Part shown: piece by piece, positions 8,239 to 17,775 of the stretch
Layout: each line of letters opens with the position of its first letter
How positions within the stretch are numbered: position 1 is the stretch's first letter
From: Streptomyces griseoaurantiacus
GTDB lineage: Bacteria > Actinomycetota > Actinomycetes > Streptomycetales > Streptomycetaceae
Reading direction: 5' to 3'
DNA length: 64,000 nt
Assembly (NCBI GenBank): GCA_014656015.1
Contig: BNBP01000009.1
Location: 1-64,000, forward strand
Position numbers and translations under genes: made by a program
The notes under the pieces: generated by a model
What the model was told of the DNA's origin: nothing
The model's database searches: none
Seen by the model: the letters and a program-made list of their open reading frames with translations, nothing else

Positions 8239-9537
8239 ATGGCACCGTACGGAACCGACGACATCACCCCCGGTCAGACCCCCGGCGGGAACACGGGTGG
8301 CAGCGCCGGAGACGCGGGCGGGGCGCGGCGCAGGGCCTCGCGGTACGTCGTCCCGGCCGCCGTGGTGGGGGTGGCGGCGGCGACCATCGGGCTCGTCCCG
8401 GCGCTCGCCGACTCCGGCGACCCCGACCTGCCGAGGATCAGCGCACAGGAACTCGTCGAGAAGATCGCCGCCTCGGACGTGGACCGGCTCTCCGGCACCT
8501 TCAAGGTCACCACCGACCTGGGCCTGCCGGACCTGGGCGGTCTGGAGAGCGGCCTGCTCTCCGGCGTCTCCTCGCAGGGCGGCTCCACCGCCGACCCCTC
8601 CGCCAGGCTGACGGAGCTGGCGAGCGGCACGCACACCGTGCGGGTGGCGATGGACGGCCCGGACAAGCACAAGTTGTCCCTCGTCGAGAAGGCCGCCGAG
8701 TACAGCGTCATCCACAACGGCGACGAGGTGTGGGCCTACGACAGCGGGTCCAACGAGGCCTTCCACGCCCAGGAACCGGGCGGCGCGAAGCACGACCGTG
8801 AGGGGAAGCGGGGCGGCGGGCATCACGGTCCCGGGTCCGGGGACTCCTCCGTGACCCCCAAGGAACTCGCCGAGCAGGTCCTGAAGGCGGCCGACGGCAC
8901 GACGTCGGTCTCGGTCGACGGCACCGTCCGCGTGGCCGGCCGGGACGCCTACAAGCTGCTGGTCAAGCCGGAGAAGCCCGGTTCGACGGTCGGTGCCGTC
9001 AGCATCGCGGTGGACGCGCGCACCGGCATGCCGCTGAAGTTCACGCTCACGCCCTCCTCGGGTGGTGCCGCCGTGGTCGACGCGGGCTTCACCAAGGTCA
9101 GCTTCGCCCGCCCGGCCGCGTCGACGTTCGACTTCACCCCGCCCAAGGGCACCAAGGTTACCGAGGAGGACGAGGCCGAGAGGTCGGCACCGCACAGGGG
9201 CCCGGGCGGCATGCTCGGCGGCGGTCTTCCCGGCCTGGGCGGCCTGGGAAGCCTCGGCAGCACGGAGGGCGCCAAGACGATCGGCGAGGGCTGGTCGGCG
9301 ATAGCCGTGTTCGGAGAAGCGGGGGACAAGCCCTCCGGCTCCTCGCGCGGCCGGGCCGAGGACGGTACCGCCTCCGGCCTCCTGGGCTCCTTCGGGGACA
9401 AGGTGACCGGCAGGTTCGGCTCGGGCACGGTCTTCTCGACCCGCCTGGTGAACGCGCTGGTCACGGACGACGGCAGGGTGTACGCGGGCGCGGTCACCAA
9501 GGACGCGCTGGTGAAGGCGGCCGACGCGGCCAAGTAG
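8239..9537 (+). CDS. Exported LolA/DUF2092-like protein
   Basis: A 432-residue protein. A cytosolic N-tail is followed by one membrane segment near residues 35-55 (YVVPAAVVGVAAATIGLVPA). A large exterior domain resembles the LolA/LppX-like half-barrel fold (DUF2092): ELVEKIAASDVDRLSGTFKVT, HTVRVAMDGPDKHKLSLVEK, YKLLVKPEKPGSTVGAVSIA and MPLKFTLTPSSGGAAVVDAG. Such proteins bind a lipid or other hydrophobic ligand. It precedes an ABC-2 exporter by about 50 bp in the same direction, so an accessory role in export or envelope handling is plausible but unproven. GGAGGTAAGG lies before the ATG. Confidence 0.78.
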   Translation: MAPYGTDDITPGQTPGGNTGGSAGDAGGARRRASRYVVPAAVVGVAAATIGLVPALADSGDPDLPRISAQELVEKIAASDVDRLSGTFKVTTDLGLPDLGGLESGLLSGVSSQGGSTADPSARLTELASGTHTVRVAMDGPDKHKLSLVEKAAEYSVIHNGDEVWAYDSGSNEAFHAQEPGGAKHDREGKRGGGHHGPGSGDSSVTPKELAEQVLKAADGTTSVSVDGTVRVAGRDAYKLLVKPEKPGSTVGAVSIAVDARTGMPLKFTLTPSSGGAAVVDAGFTKVSFARPAASTFDFTPPKGTKVTEEDEAERSAPHRGPGGMLGGGLPGLGGLGSLGSTEGAKTIGEGWSAIAVFGEAGDKPSGSSRGRAEDGTASGLLGSFGDKVTGRFGSGTVFSTRLVNALVTDDGRVYAGAVTKDALVKAADAAK

Positions 9538-9588
9538 GAACGGGGTCCGCCCCGGGCGGACGGACGGCAGGGCAGGAGGGGGGAACGC

Positions 9589-10656
9589 ATGGAGGAACCG
9601 TCCGCCGCGGAAGAACGGCCGGCCGTCCCGCGCGAGGCGGGCCCGGCCGTCCCGACCGCGGCGACCGGGCCCGGTGCGGCACCGGCCCACGACGCCGGGG
9701 ACGGTGAGGGCGAGGAGACCGGGGCGGTCATCGCCACCCGTGCGCTCACCAAGCGGTACCGGGGCGGACAGCTCGCCGTGGACGGTCTCGACCTGACCGT
9801 CCCGGCGGGCAGCGTCTTCGGCTTCCTCGGGCCCAACGGCTCCGGCAAGACCACGACCATCCGGATGCTGATGGGCCTCATCGAGCCGACCTCCGGCACG
9901 GCACACGTGCTCGGCCGGCCCATGCCCCGCGCGGGACGCGCCGTGCTCCCGCACGTCGGCGCGCTCATCGAGGGACCGGCGCTGTACGGATTCCTCTCCG
10001 GCCGGGACAACCTCCTGCGCTACGACGCCGCCGACCCCACCGCCGACCCGCGCACCCGGCGGGCCCGGGTCGGGGCCGCGCTCGACCGGGTCGGGTTGAC
10101 CGCGGCCGCCGGGAAGAAGGCGAGGGCGTACTCGCTCGGCATGAAGCAGCGGCTCGGGCTCGCCGCGGCCCTGCTCCAGCCGCGCCGGCTGCTCGTCCTT
10201 GACGAGCCGACCAACGGCCTGGACCCGCAGGGCATGCGCGAGATCCGCACCCTGGTCAGGGAGTTGGCCTCCGAGGGCACCACCGTCTTCCTCTCCTCCC
10301 ACCTGCTGGACGAGATCGAGCAGGTCTGCACGCATGTGGCCGTGATGGCCGGGGGCCGGCTGCTCACCCAGGGCCCGGTGGCCGCACTCGCGGCGGGCGC
10401 ACGGGGGCGGCTGGTCGTGACCACCCCGGACGTGGCGGACGCGGCCCGGATACTGAAGGAACAGGGCGTGGACGACGTCCTCCCGGCCGAGGACCGGGGC
10501 ACGGTCACCGCGGCACCCCCGAAGGGCGAACTCGCCGAGCTCAACGCCGCCTTGGTGACGGCGGGAGTGCGTGTGCGGGGCTTCGCCGTGGAACGGGCCT
10601 CGCTGGAGGAGGCGTTCGTGGCACTGACGGGGGAGGGCTTCGATGTCGCGGGCTGA
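9589..10656 (+). CDS. ABC transporter ATP-binding protein (ABC-2 type)
   Basis: A 355-residue ATPase of the CcmA/BcrA class. After a disordered ~45-residue N-tail come Walker A GPNGSGKTT, signature YSLGMKQRLG, Walker B LLVLDEPTNGLD and the switch-histidine region FLSSHLLDEIEQ. Its stop overlaps the permease start by 14 bp, so the two are translationally coupled. A GGAGGGGGG stretch precedes the ATG. Substrate unknown; related pairs export drugs, lipids or peptides. Confidence 0.9.
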   Translation: MEEPSAAEERPAVPREAGPAVPTAATGPGAAPAHDAGDGEGEETGAVIATRALTKRYRGGQLAVDGLDLTVPAGSVFGFLGPNGSGKTTTIRMLMGLIEPTSGTAHVLGRPMPRAGRAVLPHVGALIEGPALYGFLSGRDNLLRYDAADPTADPRTRRARVGAALDRVGLTAAAGKKARAYSLGMKQRLGLAAALLQPRRLLVLDEPTNGLDPQGMREIRTLVRELASEGTTVFLSSHLLDEIEQVCTHVAVMAGGRLLTQGPVAALAAGARGRLVVTTPDVADAARILKEQGVDDVLPAEDRGTVTAAPPKGELAELNAALVTAGVRVRGFAVERASLEEAFVALTGEGFDVAG

Positions 10657-11575
10657 GGCGCCGGGCACGGCGGTGTCGGACGCGGCGGTGTCGGACGTGC
10701 CGGTGCGCGGCGCCGTTCCGCAGGGGGCGCCCCGGCTGAATCCGCTGTGGTCCTTCGGGCTGTTCCGCAGCGAGCTGGGCATCACCTTCCGCCGCTGGCG
10801 CACCCTCGCGCTGCTGGGGGTACTCCTCGCGGTACCGGTGCTCGTCGGGATCGCCGTGAAGATCGAGACGCGCGACGGCTCCTCCGCGAGCGGGGGCGGC
10901 GACGGCCCGGCGTTCCTCGCGCAGATCACCAACAACGGCCTGTTCCTGGTGTTCACCGCCCTCGCCGCGACGCTCCCCTTCTTCCTGCCCATGGCCGTCG
11001 GCGTCGTCGCGGGCGACTCCCTCGCGGGCGAGGCGAACGCCGGGACCCTGCGCTACCTTCTGGTCGCCCCGGCCGGCCGCACCCGGCTGCTGCTCACCAA
11101 GTACGCGACGGTGCTGACCTTCTGCCTCGCCGCCACCCTGGTCGTGGCGGTCTCCGCGCTCGCGGTCGGCGCGCTGCTGTTCCCGCTGGGCGAGCTGACC
11201 ACCATCTCGGGCACCCGTATCGGCTTCGGCGAGGGACTCGTGCGGGCGCTGCTCATCGCGCTGGTCGTCGCCGCCTCCCTGGTCGGTGTGGCAGCCCTCG
11301 GGCTGTTCGTCTCCACCCTCACCAACAGCGGCATCGCGGCGATGGCGACGACGGTGGGGCTGCTGATCACCGTGCAGATCCTCGACCAGATACCGCAGCT
11401 CCACGCGATACAGCCGTATCTGTTCTCCCACTACTGGCTGTCCTTCGCGGACCTCGTACGGGATCCCGTCTACTGGGACGACCTGCTCCGCAACCTCGGC
11501 CTGCAGGCTCTGTACGGCGCGGTGTTCGGCTCGGCCGCCTGGGCCCGCTTCGCGGCCAAGGACATCACCGCCTAG
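10643..11575 (+). CDS. ABC-2 type transporter permease
   Basis: A 310-residue membrane protein with about six hydrophobic segments, e.g. LALLGVLLAVPVLVGIAV, VFTALAATLPFFLPMAVGVV and VVAASLVGVAALGLFV, plus the GEANAGTLRYLLVAPAGR motif typical of ABC-2 permeases. It overlaps the ATPase gene by 14 bp and its stop overlaps the convergent P-loop-like gene by 4 bp. Together with the ATPase it should form a homodimeric exporter. Confidence 0.88.
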   Translation: MSRAEAPGTAVSDAAVSDVPVRGAVPQGAPRLNPLWSFGLFRSELGITFRRWRTLALLGVLLAVPVLVGIAVKIETRDGSSASGGGDGPAFLAQITNNGLFLVFTALAATLPFFLPMAVGVVAGDSLAGEANAGTLRYLLVAPAGRTRLLLTKYATVLTFCLAATLVVAVSALAVGALLFPLGELTTISGTRIGFGEGLVRALLIALVVAASLVGVAALGLFVSTLTNSGIAAMATTVGLLITVQILDQIPQLHAIQPYLFSHYWLSFADLVRDPVYWDDLLRNLGLQALYGAVFGSAAWARFAAKDITA

Positions 11576-12132
11576 GCGGGACCGGACCGGCCGGTCAGGC
11601 GGGCGAGAGGCTCGCACTCGCGAGGGGGCCGGCCGGCCAGGTCGTTGGTGCGCCAGGCCGTCACCCACGGCACGCGGTAGACGTCGATCACCGCGTCGAT
11701 CGTCCTGATCCGCTGGGCGAGCGGGCGCGGGAGCCGGCCCGGCGCGTCCGCGACGAGGACGACGGCGTCCAGGTCGAGACCGGGCGGTGCGTCACCCCGG
11801 CGGAAGATGTCGAGGGTGTTCGCCACGGCCTCCAGGCCCGTGGCGTGCGTCCGGCCGACGAGGAGGACCGACGGCGGCTCGCCCTGCTCGGGCCGGGGCC
11901 AGGCACGGCCGGCGTCGTGACCGCCGAAGACCGCGGCGAGCGTGGTGGCACCCGCCCCGCCGTGGGTCGCCACCCAGCTGAACCGCCGGGGACCGGCCGT
12001 CGCGGGCGGCATACCGGGACGCGCCGGGGACGGGGGGCCGCCCACGGGCCCGCGCAGCCAGATGTCAGGTCCGCCGGGGGGCTGCCCGGTGCCTGTCGGA
12101 CCGCCGGTTCCCCGCCCTGCGTCGGGCTGCAT
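11572..12132 (-). CDS. ParA/MinD-like P-loop-related protein of unknown function
   Basis: A 186-residue protein with an N-terminal proline/glycine-rich tail and a segment FSWVATHGGAGATTLAAVFG that looks like the deviant Walker A of ParA/MinD ATPases (KGGxGKTT). Here the lysines are absent (HGGAGATT), so nucleotide binding is doubtful. A following VLLVGRTHATGLEAVANTL and LDAVVLVADAPGRLP match strand-loop elements of the same fold. It is divergent from the TPR protein gene; this pair recurs in Streptomyces as far as I recall. GAGGAGGAGG precedes the chosen ATG; the frame itself extends upstream. Confidence 0.6.
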   Translation of the reverse strand: MQPDAGRGTGGPTGTGQPPGGPDIWLRGPVGGPPSPARPGMPPATAGPRRFSWVATHGGAGATTLAAVFGGHDAGRAWPRPEQGEPPSVLLVGRTHATGLEAVANTLDIFRRGDAPPGLDLDAVVLVADAPGRLPRPLAQRIRTIDAVIDVYRVPWVTAWRTNDLAGRPPRECEPLARLTGRSGPA

Positions 12133-12365
12133 CGACCGCCTCCTCCTCGTCGGGCCGGTGGACGTCACGGCGGTGCGGGGCGCCCGGATTCGGGCACGAG
12201 TTCTTGGGACGAAAATGTCACGTCCCGGTGACGCCAGGCACGGAAAACAACCGCGAGACTCAACACCGTACGCGAACGGGGATCTTGCGGCCGAGGGAGC
12301 GTACGGTTCCCGGCAGTCCACCACCCGCCCACCGCGCCCGTGCCGAACGACCCGAGTGAGGAACG

Positions 12366-13847
12366 ATGTCCCGACTCCACCGCGAACACAAGCGGAGCCG
12401 CTCCGCAGCGGGGGCCGTGTCCACGGCGCGCACCGGCGCTACGGTGACCCCGATCGAGGTCCGGGTACCGGTGCCGGCGCAGCGGGAGCCGGAGCGGGGA
12501 CCGGGCGGGGGCGCGACGGTCGGCGGCATGCCGGTGGTCGCGGGCACGGGGGAGTCGGTCCAGGAGGCCGTCCTGAACCATCTGCACCGTCTCACCCTCG
12601 CCGCCGGGCATCCCGTCCTCGCGACGGTGCGCGACGAGCGGATCGGGTACGTGATCCCGCTGCGGATCCATGTGGACGGATCGAGCACGTACGCGGGGCA
12701 GCCGCAGCGGTTCGAGACGGCCGCACCGGCACCGGCACATGTGCCGACGCCGAGGCCGGCGGCCCATGTGGCCCCGGCACCCCCCGCGGCCGCCCCGGAG
12801 CCCCCGCGCGACAGGGCGACCCGTGCGCTGCGGGCGGTGGAGGTGGGGGAGGCGGAGACCGGGGGCACGCCGGTCGCCCCGGCGCCGGCTCCCGAGGAGC
12901 CGACCGCCGGCCACACCGTGGCGACCTTCATGCTGCGGGCGGTTCCCGAGCAGCAGCCCCTGATCACGACGACCCCCGGCCTCGCCCAGGACCTCGTCGC
13001 CGGCCCCGCCGCCCCCACGAGCGGGGACACGAGCGGCCCCCGGCCCCCGGAGCCGGGCACCGTCCAGCCCCCGCGGGGCGAGTTCGGCCCGCCGCCGGTA
13101 CTGCCGGACCCGGCGCAGGCACAGGCACCCGCCCCGGCTCCGGCCGCTCCGGCACAGGCTCCGGCCGCTCCGGCCCCGGCCGCCCCGGCCCCGGCACCGA
13201 AGGCGTCCCTCCCGCTGCCCGACCCCGAGTCCGACCCGGAGTTCTCCGCCCCGGCCTGGAAGCCCACCGCCGCGCCGCGCACCGTGCCCGTGGAGGAGGT
13301 CAAGGAGCCGCCCGTGCGGGAGTTCGACTCCGTGGTCGACGTGGTGCTGGCCGCCGAGCCCGACAGCATGCCCGGCGCTCCCGAGGGGCCCTTCGCGGTC
13401 CCCATGGCGACCATCGGCGAGGCGGTGCGGCAGGGACGCATCGACGAGGCCGCGGCGCTCGCCGAGGAGACGGTCGCGGAGGCCACGGGCACGCTCGGCG
13501 CGGAGCACTCCGAGGTGCTGCGGCTGCGCGAGCTGAGCGCCTACATCGCCTACCTGGCCGGGGATCCGCTCCGCTCGTTCCACCTCTCCCTCGACCTCGC
13601 CCGGGTCCACCACCGGCTGCGGGACGCGCGGGCCGCGTACGGCAACGTGCAGAGCGCGGCCGCCGCCTGGCGCGCGGTGCGCGACCCGCTCCAGGGTCTG
13701 CACCTGGGCCGCGACCTGCTCGGCACCTGGACCGAACTCGCGGCGAACGAGGGGCCCGCCGCCGAGGACCTGGAACAGCTCCAGTCGGCACGCAACCGCA
13801 TGACCCGCCTCGCCGACCGCGCCCGCGCCCTCGACGAGGAGCGCTAG
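12366..13847 (+). CDS. Tetratricopeptide-like protein with proline-rich linker
   Basis: A 493-residue protein of unknown function. A conserved block sits near residues 60-105 (VQEAVLNHLHRLTLAAGHPV ... IGYVIPLRIHVDGS). A long proline/alanine linker follows (residues ~115-285, including PAQAQAPAPAPAAPAQAP runs). The C-terminal helical region (residues ~330-490) has TPR-like helices, e.g. AVRQGRIDEAAALAEETVAE and RDARAAYGNVQSAAAAWRAV. No signal peptide. It is divergently arranged with the ParA-like gene across 230 bp, suggesting shared control and a common role. Confidence 0.65.
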   Translation: MSRLHREHKRSRSAAGAVSTARTGATVTPIEVRVPVPAQREPERGPGGGATVGGMPVVAGTGESVQEAVLNHLHRLTLAAGHPVLATVRDERIGYVIPLRIHVDGSSTYAGQPQRFETAAPAPAHVPTPRPAAHVAPAPPAAAPEPPRDRATRALRAVEVGEAETGGTPVAPAPAPEEPTAGHTVATFMLRAVPEQQPLITTTPGLAQDLVAGPAAPTSGDTSGPRPPEPGTVQPPRGEFGPPPVLPDPAQAQAPAPAPAAPAQAPAAPAPAAPAPAPKASLPLPDPESDPEFSAPAWKPTAAPRTVPVEEVKEPPVREFDSVVDVVLAAEPDSMPGAPEGPFAVPMATIGEAVRQGRIDEAAALAEETVAEATGTLGAEHSEVLRLRELSAYIAYLAGDPLRSFHLSLDLARVHHRLRDARAAYGNVQSAAAAWRAVRDPLQGLHLGRDLLGTWTELAANEGPAAEDLEQLQSARNRMTRLADRARALDEER

Positions 13848-13872
13848 ACAGGACAGGGACGACGGCCCCCGG

Positions 13873-14901
13873 CTACGGCCGGGGTGAGCGCTCCGCCTCC
13901 CGCTCCGCCACCGCCGTCGCCGCCGTGGTCGTCGCGTCACCGGAGGCGGCGGCCCGTTCGCGGGCCGTGCGCGCGCGCAGCGCCACGGCGCTCCGGCGGG
14001 CCGTGCGCAGCGCGTCCCAGGTGAGCAGGACGAGGGCAGCCCACACCAGGACGAACCCCGCCCACCGCTCGGGCGGCATCTCCTCGTGGAAGTAGAGGAT
14101 GCCGAGCAGGAACTGGAAGACCGGCGTCAGGTACTGCAGCAGCCCCAGCGTGGACAGCGGCACCCGGATCGCGGCGGCGCCGAAGCACACCAGCGGCAGC
14201 GCGGTCACCAGTCCGGCCGCGGCGAGCAGCGCGGCGTGCCCGAAGCCGTGCGAGGCGAAGGTGGAACCGCCGTGCGCGCCGAGCCACAGCAGGTAGGCGA
14301 GCGCCGGCAGGAACTGCACGGCGGTCTCCGCGGCCAGCGACTCGATGCCGCCCAGGTTGACCTTCTTCTTCACCAGGCCGTAGGTGGCGAACGAGAAGGC
14401 GAGGCAGAGGGAGACCCACGGCGGCCTGCCGTAGCCGACGGTGAGGACGACCACCGCGAGGGCGCCGATCCCGACGGCCGCCCACTGCGCGGTGCGCAGC
14501 CGCTCCTTCAGCAGCAGCACGCCCATCGCGATGGTGACCAGCGGGTTGATGAAGTAGCCGAGCGAGGCCTCGACGACGTGCCCGGAGTTCACCGCCCAGA
14601 TGTAGACGCCCCAGTTGACGGTGATCACGGCGGCGGCGATGGTGACCAGCCCCAGCCGCCGCGGCGAGCGCAGCAGTTCTCCGGCCCACGCCCAGCGGCG
14701 CATCACCAGCAGTGCCACCCCCACGATGCCGAGCGACCAGACCATGCGGTGGGCGAGGATCTCCACCGCGCCGGCGGGCTTCAGCAGGGGCCAGAACAGG
14801 GGGACGAGGCCCCACATGCCGTACGCGGCGAAGCCGTTGAACAGGCCGGCGCGCGATTCGCCGCCGTGCCCCGTCGATCCCTTGGTCGGCCGCCCGGACA
14901 C
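13873..14901 (-). CDS. rarD: RarD-type EamA-family permease
   Basis: A 342-residue inner membrane protein with ten hydrophobic segments and the RarD signatures GLFNGFAAYGMWGLVPLFWP near the N-terminus, NWGVYIWAVNSGHVVEASLG and PLSTLGLLQYLTPVFQFLLG. Substrate unknown; the EamA family moves small metabolites. The C-terminus has an extra arginine/alanine-rich tail of about 45 residues. I chose the GTG preceded by GAGGAGG at 5 nt; an upstream TTG would add 37 arginine-rich codons. It converges with the TPR gene. Confidence 0.85.
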   Translation of the reverse strand: MSGRPTKGSTGHGGESRAGLFNGFAAYGMWGLVPLFWPLLKPAGAVEILAHRMVWSLGIVGVALLVMRRWAWAGELLRSPRRLGLVTIAAAVITVNWGVYIWAVNSGHVVEASLGYFINPLVTIAMGVLLLKERLRTAQWAAVGIGALAVVVLTVGYGRPPWVSLCLAFSFATYGLVKKKVNLGGIESLAAETAVQFLPALAYLLWLGAHGGSTFASHGFGHAALLAAAGLVTALPLVCFGAAAIRVPLSTLGLLQYLTPVFQFLLGILYFHEEMPPERWAGFVLVWAALVLLTWDALRTARRSAVALRARTARERAAASGDATTTAATAVAEREAERSPRP

Positions 14902-15026
14902 CGGCGCCTCCTCTCCCACGCTCTCCCGCTCCACGGCGGCTTCGGGGCCGTACGCCGGTTCCGTCCTCCGCGACCGCGCGGCACGGACGGCCGACCGTAC
15001 GACCCTCCGCAAGGTAACGCCGGAAA

Positions 15027-15074
15027 CCCCCGCCTGTCATGTCCGTACCGGAATACGGTCATGACAGGCGGGGG
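15027..15074 (-). terminator. Strong hairpin terminator after NmrA-like gene
   Basis: A 15-bp perfect outer stem (CCCCCGCCTGTCATG and its complement) plus an inner CCGTA/TACGG stem with one T-T mismatch and a CCGGAA-type loop. It lies between the NmrA-like stop and the RarD start, both on the minus strand, so it should separate these two units. Confidence 0.75.
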
Positions 15075-15115
15075 GGGGCGGCAACCGGGAGAGCCGGGGC
15101 GCCGGGGAGGTCGGA

Positions 15116-15165
15116 GTGCCCCGGGTGCCCCGGGTGCCCCGGGTGTCCGGGGTGTCCGGGGAGTG
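15116..15165. repeat. Short 9-bp tandem repeat
   Basis: Copies of a 9-bp unit (GTGCCCCGG, then GTGTCCGGG) in tandem immediately downstream of the NmrA-like gene. It is non-coding and likely a slippage product. Confidence 0.6.
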
Positions 15166-15173
15166 CCGTGGGG

Positions 15174-16028
15174 TCAGTCCTTGAGCGCCACCGCGATCGC
15201 GTCGGCCAGCGGCGTGGTGGGGCGGCCGGCCAGGCGGGAGAGGTCGCCGGTCGTGACCTCCAGCTCGCCCTCGGCGATGGCGGCGTCCACGTTCGCGAGC
15301 ATCTCGGCGAAGGGCCCGGGGACCCCGGCGCCGGTCAGGATGGCCGCGTACTGCTCGGTGGAGACGGGGGTGTAGCGGATCTCCTTGCCGGTCTGCCGGC
15401 TGATCTCGGCCGCGTACTCGGCGAAGCTCCACGCCTCGTCGCCGCCCAGCTCGTAGGTCTTGTTCTCGTGGCCCTCGCCGGTGAGCACCGCCACCGCGGC
15501 GGCCGCGTAGTCCGCACGCGCGGCGGAGGAGAGCCGGCCCTCGCCCGCGGCGGCGACGACCGCGCCGTGCTCCAGGACGGTGCCGAGCTGCTCGGTGTAG
15601 TTCTCGTGGTACCAGCCGTTGCGCAGCAGCGCGTACGGCAGGCCGGAGGCCAGCAGCGCCTCCTCGGTGCCCCGGTGGTCGTCGGCCAGCGAGGCCGTCA
15701 GGCTCGCGGGGGCGCTGGTGTAGGCGAGCAGGGCGACCCCGGCGGCCCGGGCCGCCTCGATGACGACCTTGTGCTGCTGGACCCGGCCCTTGGCGAACTC
15801 GTTGCCGGAGATCAGCAGCACCTTGTCGCCGGCCGAGAAGAGGCCGTCGAAGGTCTCGGGCGCGTTGTAGTCGGCGACGGCGAGCCGTACCCCCCGCGCG
15901 GCGAGATCGGCGGCGCGGGACTCGTCGCGCACGACGGCGGTGACCTGGCCGGCGGGGACCTTCTCCAGCAGCTGTTCCACGACGAGTCGGCCGAGGTGTC
16001 CGGTGGCTCCGGTGACGACGATGCTCAT
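15174..16028 (-). CDS. NAD(P)-binding quinone oxidoreductase-like protein (NmrA/QorB type)
   Basis: A 284-residue short-chain-like reductase of the NmrA/QOR2 group. The dinucleotide motif VTGATGHLGRLVVEQLL is at residues 4-20, the segment LLISGNEFAKGRVQQHKVVI follows, and the YTSAPASLTASLADDHRGTE and LLRNGWYHENYTE substrate regions match E. coli QorB. It is probably an NADPH quinone reductase for redox or electrophile stress. GGAG precedes the ATG by 10 nt. It diverges from an HxlR regulator, the classic arrangement for this family, and the operator between them probably controls both. Confidence 0.85.
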   Translation of the reverse strand: MSIVVTGATGHLGRLVVEQLLEKVPAGQVTAVVRDESRAADLAARGVRLAVADYNAPETFDGLFSAGDKVLLISGNEFAKGRVQQHKVVIEAARAAGVALLAYTSAPASLTASLADDHRGTEEALLASGLPYALLRNGWYHENYTEQLGTVLEHGAVVAAAGEGRLSSAARADYAAAAVAVLTGEGHENKTYELGGDEAWSFAEYAAEISRQTGKEIRYTPVSTEQYAAILTGAGVPGPFAEMLANVDAAIAEGELEVTTGDLSRLAGRPTTPLADAIAVALKD

Positions 16029-16104
16029 GGGGGGTGCGCTCCTACGGGGGATGGTCGGAAGTTCGTCTGCTGCACTCACCCTAGGAGCTGCACTAACCAA
16101 ATGA

Positions 16105-16131
16105 CAGTACCCACTTTGAAGTAAGGTACTG
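16105..16131. promoter_or_regulatory. Nested palindrome, probable HxlR operator
   Basis: CAGTACC and GGTACTG arms (7 bp each) enclose an inner ACTTTGAAGT inverted repeat. It sits midway between the NmrA-like gene and the HxlR regulator, and overlaps the expected promoters of both. HxlR/YodB-class proteins bind such TACT/AGTA-type repeats. On the plus side, TAGGGT ends 6 nt before the regulator ATG, suggesting a leaderless message. Confidence 0.6.
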
Positions 16132-16152
16132 GTGTCGGGGTAGGGTACGGGA

Positions 16153-16602
16153 ATGGCGACGACCAGAGTGATGACCAAGGTGCCGAGCGCTGCGGAAGAG
16201 GCCGGGACGATGTGTCCCCACCGCCTCGTCCTCGAACACGTGACCAGCCGCTGGGCCGTTCTCGTGCTCGTCGCGCTGCTGGAGCGCCCCTACCGCTTCG
16301 GCGAACTGCGCCGGGAGGTCAACGCGATCGGCGGCAGGTCCGTCAGCGAGAAGATGCTCACGCAGACCCTGCAGACCCTCGAACGCGACGGCGTGGTCCA
16401 CCGGGACGCCAAGCCGGTGATACCGCCGCGCGTCGACTACTCGCTGACGGACCTGGGCCGGGAGGCGGCGGAGCAGGTACGCGCGCTCACCCGCTGGGCG
16501 GACCGGCGCATGGACGACGTCCTGCGCGCCCGCGTGGTCTACGACGAGGCGCGCGCCGCGCACGAGGAAGCCCGGACCGCGTCGGCGGTCCGGGCTTCCT
16601 GA
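16153..16602 (+). CDS. HxlR-family winged-helix regulator
   Basis: A 149-residue HxlR/DUF24 transcription factor. The conserved N-terminal cysteine (TMCPHRLVLEHVTSRWAVLV, C21) is the usual thiol sensor of YodB/HypR/QorR proteins. The winged-helix includes RFGELRREVNAIGGRSVSEK and LTQTLQTLERDGVVHRD. It is divergent from the quinone reductase-like gene and probably represses it until oxidants or quinones modify the cysteine. The last 12 codons are part of a terminator hairpin. Confidence 0.88.
   Translation: MATTRVMTKVPSAAEEAGTMCPHRLVLEHVTSRWAVLVLVALLERPYRFGELRREVNAIGGRSVSEKMLTQTLQTLERDGVVHRDAKPVIPPRVDYSLTDLGREAAEQVRALTRWADRRMDDVLRARVVYDEARAAHEEARTASAVRAS
16565..16600. terminator. Terminator hairpin embedded in the end of the HxlR gene
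   Basis: Perfect 16-bp arms (AGGAAGCCCGGACCGC and its complement) with a GTCG loop. The right arm ends two bases before the last base of the stop codon, so the final codons of the regulator form part of the hairpin. It lies between convergent genes (HxlR and korB) and can serve both. Confidence 0.75.
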
Positions 16603-16644
16603 GGTACCGGCTCCCGCACGTGGTGCGAGGTCCGGCGGATCGGT

Positions 16645-17767
<1,123 letters not shown>

Positions 17768-17775
<8 letters not shown>

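Noticed and set aside
8038..10992. A 984-codon minus-strand frame opposite the LolA-like and ABC genes
   Set aside because: It is antisense to three genes with clear domains, is arginine/glycine-rich and has no recognisable motif.
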